This document shows positions 5,687 through 7,453 of a DNA stretch of 7,453 nt, piece by piece. The notes below the pieces were generated by a model. That model had not been told where the DNA came from and ran no database searches. It saw only the letters and a program-made list of their open reading frames with translations. Source of the stretch: Clostridiales bacterium (GTDB lineage: Bacteria; Bacillota; Clostridia; Christensenellales; Aristaeellaceae); the NCBI GenBank assembly GCA_004556985.1, contig SFFC01000105.1, forward strand, positions 1 through 7,453, given 5' to 3'. How positions within the stretch are numbered: the first letter of the stretch is position 1; each line of letters opens with the position of its first letter. The position numbers and the translations under genes are program-made.

Positions 5687-6538
5687 TCAGTTCACATCCG
5701 CGGCATAGACGATGTCCTCACGCAGGCGGTAGATCGTCGCGCCGTATTTCTTGCGGCAGAAGGCATCGACAAACCAGTCGATCTCCTTGACGGCGTCATA
5801 CTGCACATAGGCGTAGCGCTCGCCGTTGATCGTCTGGCCCTTCATATTGGAATCCGTCCAGCGGACGGTGTCGGTTTCGGGATCGTAGTCGGCGATGAAG
5901 ACCATGCTGTGCGCGCCGACGCCGTAATAGTAGTTCGCGGCCATCTGGAAATAGTCGCCGCGCTGCGCCTGCATGAGGAAGGCGCGGGCATTCTCGCGGT
6001 TTTGAGCGGCGCTCAGATTGTCGTCGTAGCGGAACGACGCGGCCGCATAGAAGGGGTTGCCCTCCTGGGCGGAGACGTCCTGCCACGCAATGCCGTAGAC
6101 GTAGGGGGCGCAGTCGGCTTTGGGCAGGTTGTTGGGGATGACCAGCGGCACGTCGGGATACGCGGCGATGCGGAAGTCCGCGCAGCTCTCGCGGAAGAGA
6201 TGGACGGTGAAGTTCTTGCAGATGTAGATGTCGCCGCTGTACTGCGCGCGCTGCGGCTTTCCGCCGGCAGAGCGGTACAGGCTTTCGGCGAGCGAGAGGA
6301 TCCGGTCGATCAGCTCCTCGCGCGCGGCGCTGCTGACGGAGGGAACCCCGGTATCGGGAAGCTCCTCAAGCAGAAGGGCGTCGTCGGCGAGGAGAGCCTC
6401 CTCGGGCAGGAGAACGTCGTCGGCGAGGAGCACCTCCTCGGGCGAGAGCGATTCGCCAAGCGCACACAGGGGGAAAAGAGCAGACAAAAAGAGAGCACAG
6501 AGGGCCGGAAGACGGCGGCGGGAAGAGAAGAAAAGCAT
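5687..6538 (-). CDS. Secreted papain-fold (NlpC/P60- or CHAP-like) hydrolase, putative
   Basis: A 283-residue protein I recognise only by fold-level motifs. Residues 1-28 form a Sec signal peptide (SSRRR, then a hydrophobic stretch, cleavage likely after CALG). Cys24 does not sit in a proper lipobox, so a soluble or wall-associated exoprotein is more likely than a lipoprotein. Residues 32-62 are an acidic/leucine repeat (two 12-residue units, EEVLLADDVLLP and EEALLADDALLL). A helical stretch follows to about 95. The C-terminal domain has CKNFTVHLF (107-115), which resembles the nucleophile-cysteine helix of NlpC/P60 and CHAP enzymes. GDYFQM (194-199), then His210 in AHSMVFIADYD, and DSN (229-231) could supply the rest of a Cys-His-Asx triad. 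Cys143 (ADCAPYVYG) is an alternative nucleophile. Substrate, perhaps peptidoglycan, is inferred. The start at 6536-6538 has GAGGTG five bases upstream; the longer open frame upstream runs through AT-rich intergenic DNA. Confidence 0.82.
   Translation of the reverse strand: MLFFSSRRRLPALCALFLSALFPLCALGESLSPEEVLLADDVLLPEEALLADDALLLEELPDTGVPSVSSAAREELIDRILSLAESLYRSAGGKPQRAQYSGDIYICKNFTVHLFRESCADFRIAAYPDVPLVIPNNLPKADCAPYVYGIAWQDVSAQEGNPFYAAASFRYDDNLSAAQNRENARAFLMQAQRGDYFQMAANYYYGVGAHSMVFIADYDPETDTVRWTDSNMKGQTINGERYAYVQYDAVKEIDWFVDAFCRKKYGATIYRLREDIVYAADVN
6380..6451 (-). repeat. 36-bp tandem repeat (two units) inside the secreted hydrolase gene
   Basis: Units 6380-6415 and 6416-6451 share GTCGTCGGCGAGGAG at identical phase and a CCTCCTCGGGC core. 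They encode two 12-residue acidic/leucine units, and a degenerate third unit follows. Being a multiple of three, unit gain or loss would keep the frame, so length may vary between strains. Confidence 0.75.
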
Positions 6539-6543
6539 TGCAG

Positions 6544-6549
6544 CACCTC
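6544..6549 (-). promoter_or_regulatory. Ribosome binding site of the secreted hydrolase
   Basis: The complement reads GAGGTG, five bases before the ATG at 6536-6538. This supports the start that exposes an N-terminal signal peptide. Confidence 0.65.
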
Positions 6550-6572
6550 GAAGCAGCCAAGCGTTTGACCCT

Positions 6573-6601
6573 ATTGTAGCATGCCGGGAACCGGAGTTCA
6601 A
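6573..6601 (-). promoter_or_regulatory. Promoter of the secreted hydrolase gene
   Basis: On the minus strand TTGAAC (complement of 6596-6601) and TACAAT (complement of 6573-6578) are 17 bp apart. The predicted start near 6566 gives a leader of about 28 nt. Both boxes are one or two bases from consensus. The promoter is about 145 bp from the nearer palindrome, so simple steric repression from those sites is unlikely. Confidence 0.72.
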
Positions 6602-6745
6602 TGCCGACAAAGAAAAAATAGAATAACATATAAAATGTTGATAAAAATTTGTGTAAAAATTAGATTGTTTGTTGAACTGGCTTGAAAAAACCGGAATGAC
6701 ACATAACAAATAAAACGGTGGAAAACCTAGGCGAGAGAAGGGTTT

Positions 6746-6767
6746 TGTACACAAATAATTGTGTGCA
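6746..6767. promoter_or_regulatory. Palindrome 1 upstream of the TetR-family gene (candidate operator)
   Basis: Two 9-bp arms (6746-6754 and 6759-6767) match at eight of nine positions around ATAA. The ACACAA/TTGTGT core is perfect. Size and symmetry suit a dimeric regulator. Which protein binds is unknown. Confidence 0.45.
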
Positions 6768-6785
6768 GACAGGTGATATATTATT

Positions 6786-6804
6786 GACAAACGCGAAGTT
6801 TGTC
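6786..6804. promoter_or_regulatory. Palindrome 2 upstream of the TetR-family gene (candidate operator)
   Basis: GACAAAC (6786-6792) and GTTTGTC (6798-6804) form a perfect 7-bp dyad around GCGAA. Its right arm is part of a 12-bp sequence (6798-6809) repeated at ten of twelve positions at 6818-6829, exactly 20 bp further on. The second copy overlaps the predicted -35 box, so a regulator binding here could block the promoter. This fits TetR autoregulation. Confidence 0.5.
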
Positions 6805-6819
6805 GAATCGGGTCGACGG

Positions 6820-6848
6820 TTGACGAATCTGAAAGTATGTGTTAATAT
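6820..6848 (+). promoter_or_regulatory. Probable promoter of the TetR-family gene
   Basis: TTGACG (6820-6825) is followed after 17 bp by TAATAT (6843-6848). A perfect TATAAT (6846-6851) overlaps it but at 20-bp spacing. The start would be near 6855-6858, with a leader of about 40 nt. The exact -10 box is uncertain. Confidence 0.5.
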
Positions 6849-6897
6849 AATAAAAAATTTCTTCTTCATTTTGAATAGAGTTAAAGGGAGTAGAGTT

Positions 6898-7452
6898 ATG
6901 CCGCCGAAACAGAGAATTACAAGGGAAATGATCCTGGAGCGGTCGTTTGCCATGTTTTGCAAGGAAGGGATGGAGTCGGTCAATGCGCGTTCCGTGGCCA
7001 AGGCGCTGAACTGCTCTACCCAGCCGATTTTCAGCTATTTTTTCGGTATGGAGGATCTCAAGAACGCGCTGGATCAGAAGGCCAGGGATACGTTTGAGAT
7101 CACGATGGCCGATGCGGCGAAGACGAAGAGCCTCGTGGACTGCTGCTGCGCCTATATCCATTTCGCGACGGAGCAGCCGTGCGTGTTCTCCCACCTCTTC
7201 ATGTGCGTCGGAGACAGGAACGGCATGGTGCGCATCGGCGATGCTGTGCGCAGCGAGGTGATCGCCGCCGAATGCGAGCGCGAGAAACTTGACGAGGCGC
7301 AGGTGAGCGACCTGTATACCAAGCTGTGGACGTATGCGCACGGTCTGGCATCCATGTCCGCGATCCATCGGGTGACGCTGGACGAGGAGAGCGTCAATCA
7401 GCGGATGTCGCAGATGCACAGGGCCATCGTGGAGCAGATCAAGCGCGGATAA
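6898..7452 (+). CDS. TetR/AcrR-family transcriptional regulator
   Basis: A 184-residue one-component regulator. Residues 7-52 form the N-terminal DNA-binding domain: TREMILERSFAMFCKEG, then VNARSVAKALNCSTQPIFSYF. The recognition helix reads CSTQPIFSYF in place of the common LYYHF form. Residues about 60-184 are the ligand-binding/dimerisation part. WTYAHGLASM (144-153) resembles the Trp-His-Gly motif of WHG-type TetR C-terminal domains. Seven cysteines, including CCC at 82-84, are more than usual. The start at 6898 has AAAGGGAG ending seven bases upstream; the frame stays open 60 codons further up but through AT-rich promoter DNA. It is divergent from the secreted hydrolase gene and may regulate itself through the two upstream palindromes. 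The downstream neighbour is beyond the window, one base after the stop. Ligand and targets are unknown. Confidence 0.92.
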   Translation: MPPKQRITREMILERSFAMFCKEGMESVNARSVAKALNCSTQPIFSYFFGMEDLKNALDQKARDTFEITMADAAKTKSLVDCCCAYIHFATEQPCVFSHLFMCVGDRNGMVRIGDAVRSEVIAAECEREKLDEAQVSDLYTKLWTYAHGLASMSAIHRVTLDEESVNQRMSQMHRAIVEQIKRG

Positions 7453-7453
7453 A

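Noticed and set aside
5543..6568. 341-codon plus-strand frame opposite the secreted hydrolase
   Set aside because: Antisense to a gene with promoter, ribosome binding site and signal peptide. Its first part is the structured non-coding element.
6625..6639. AACAT-N5-ATGTT palindrome in the hydrolase/TetR intergenic region
   Set aside because: Only five base pairs in very AT-rich DNA, so it is expected by chance.
1..7453. Defence system, prophage, insertion sequence or CRISPR array
   Set aside because: No transposase, integrase, nuclease or toxin-like gene, no regularly spaced repeats, and all five genes have ordinary metabolic, regulatory or exported-protein features.

Overview
The window looks like chromosomal DNA from a GC-rich Firmicute, most likely an anaerobic, gut-type member of the Clostridia. 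This is inferred from GC-rich third codon positions, AT-rich intergenic DNA, strong AGGAGG-type ribosome binding sites, intrinsic terminators with U-tracts, and the gene content. I cannot name a genus. There is no rRNA, tRNA, CRISPR array, transposase or phage gene. Five genes are supported, on both strands, each in its own short transcription unit.

Left part (1-3350). Positions 1-197 are non-coding and carry a perfect 12-bp hairpin and two opposed terminators. A MerR-family regulator (minus strand) is transcribed away from a Tat-exported flavoprotein reductase (plus strand). The flavoprotein has a covalent-FMN domain fused to a fumarate-reductase-like FAD domain. The shared 281-bp region contains a normal 17-bp-spaced promoter for the regulator and a 19-bp-spaced promoter for the flavoprotein. 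A 19-bp spacer is the hallmark of promoters activated by MerR proteins. This suggests a self-contained sensor and reductase pair: a cytoplasmic ligand is sensed and an extracytoplasmic flavin reductase is induced. The residues that bind fumarate in the best-known relatives appear to be replaced, so the electron acceptor is probably something else and is unknown. The regulator's reading frame is broken close to its C-terminus.

Middle part (3351-5680). A full-length polyphosphate kinase (ppk1) has its own promoter and terminator. It is followed by a non-coding stretch that can fold into a three-way junction, lying between two convergent genes.

Right part (5681-7453). A secreted protein of about 283 residues (minus strand), probably a papain-fold (NlpC/P60- or CHAP-like) cysteine hydrolase, is divergent from a TetR-family regulator (plus strand). 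The 359-bp region between them contains a good promoter for the secreted protein, a plausible promoter for the regulator, and two palindromes of operator size.

The most interesting unit is the MerR/flavoprotein pair, a candidate respiratory module with an unidentified substrate. No wholly new multi-gene system is evident.
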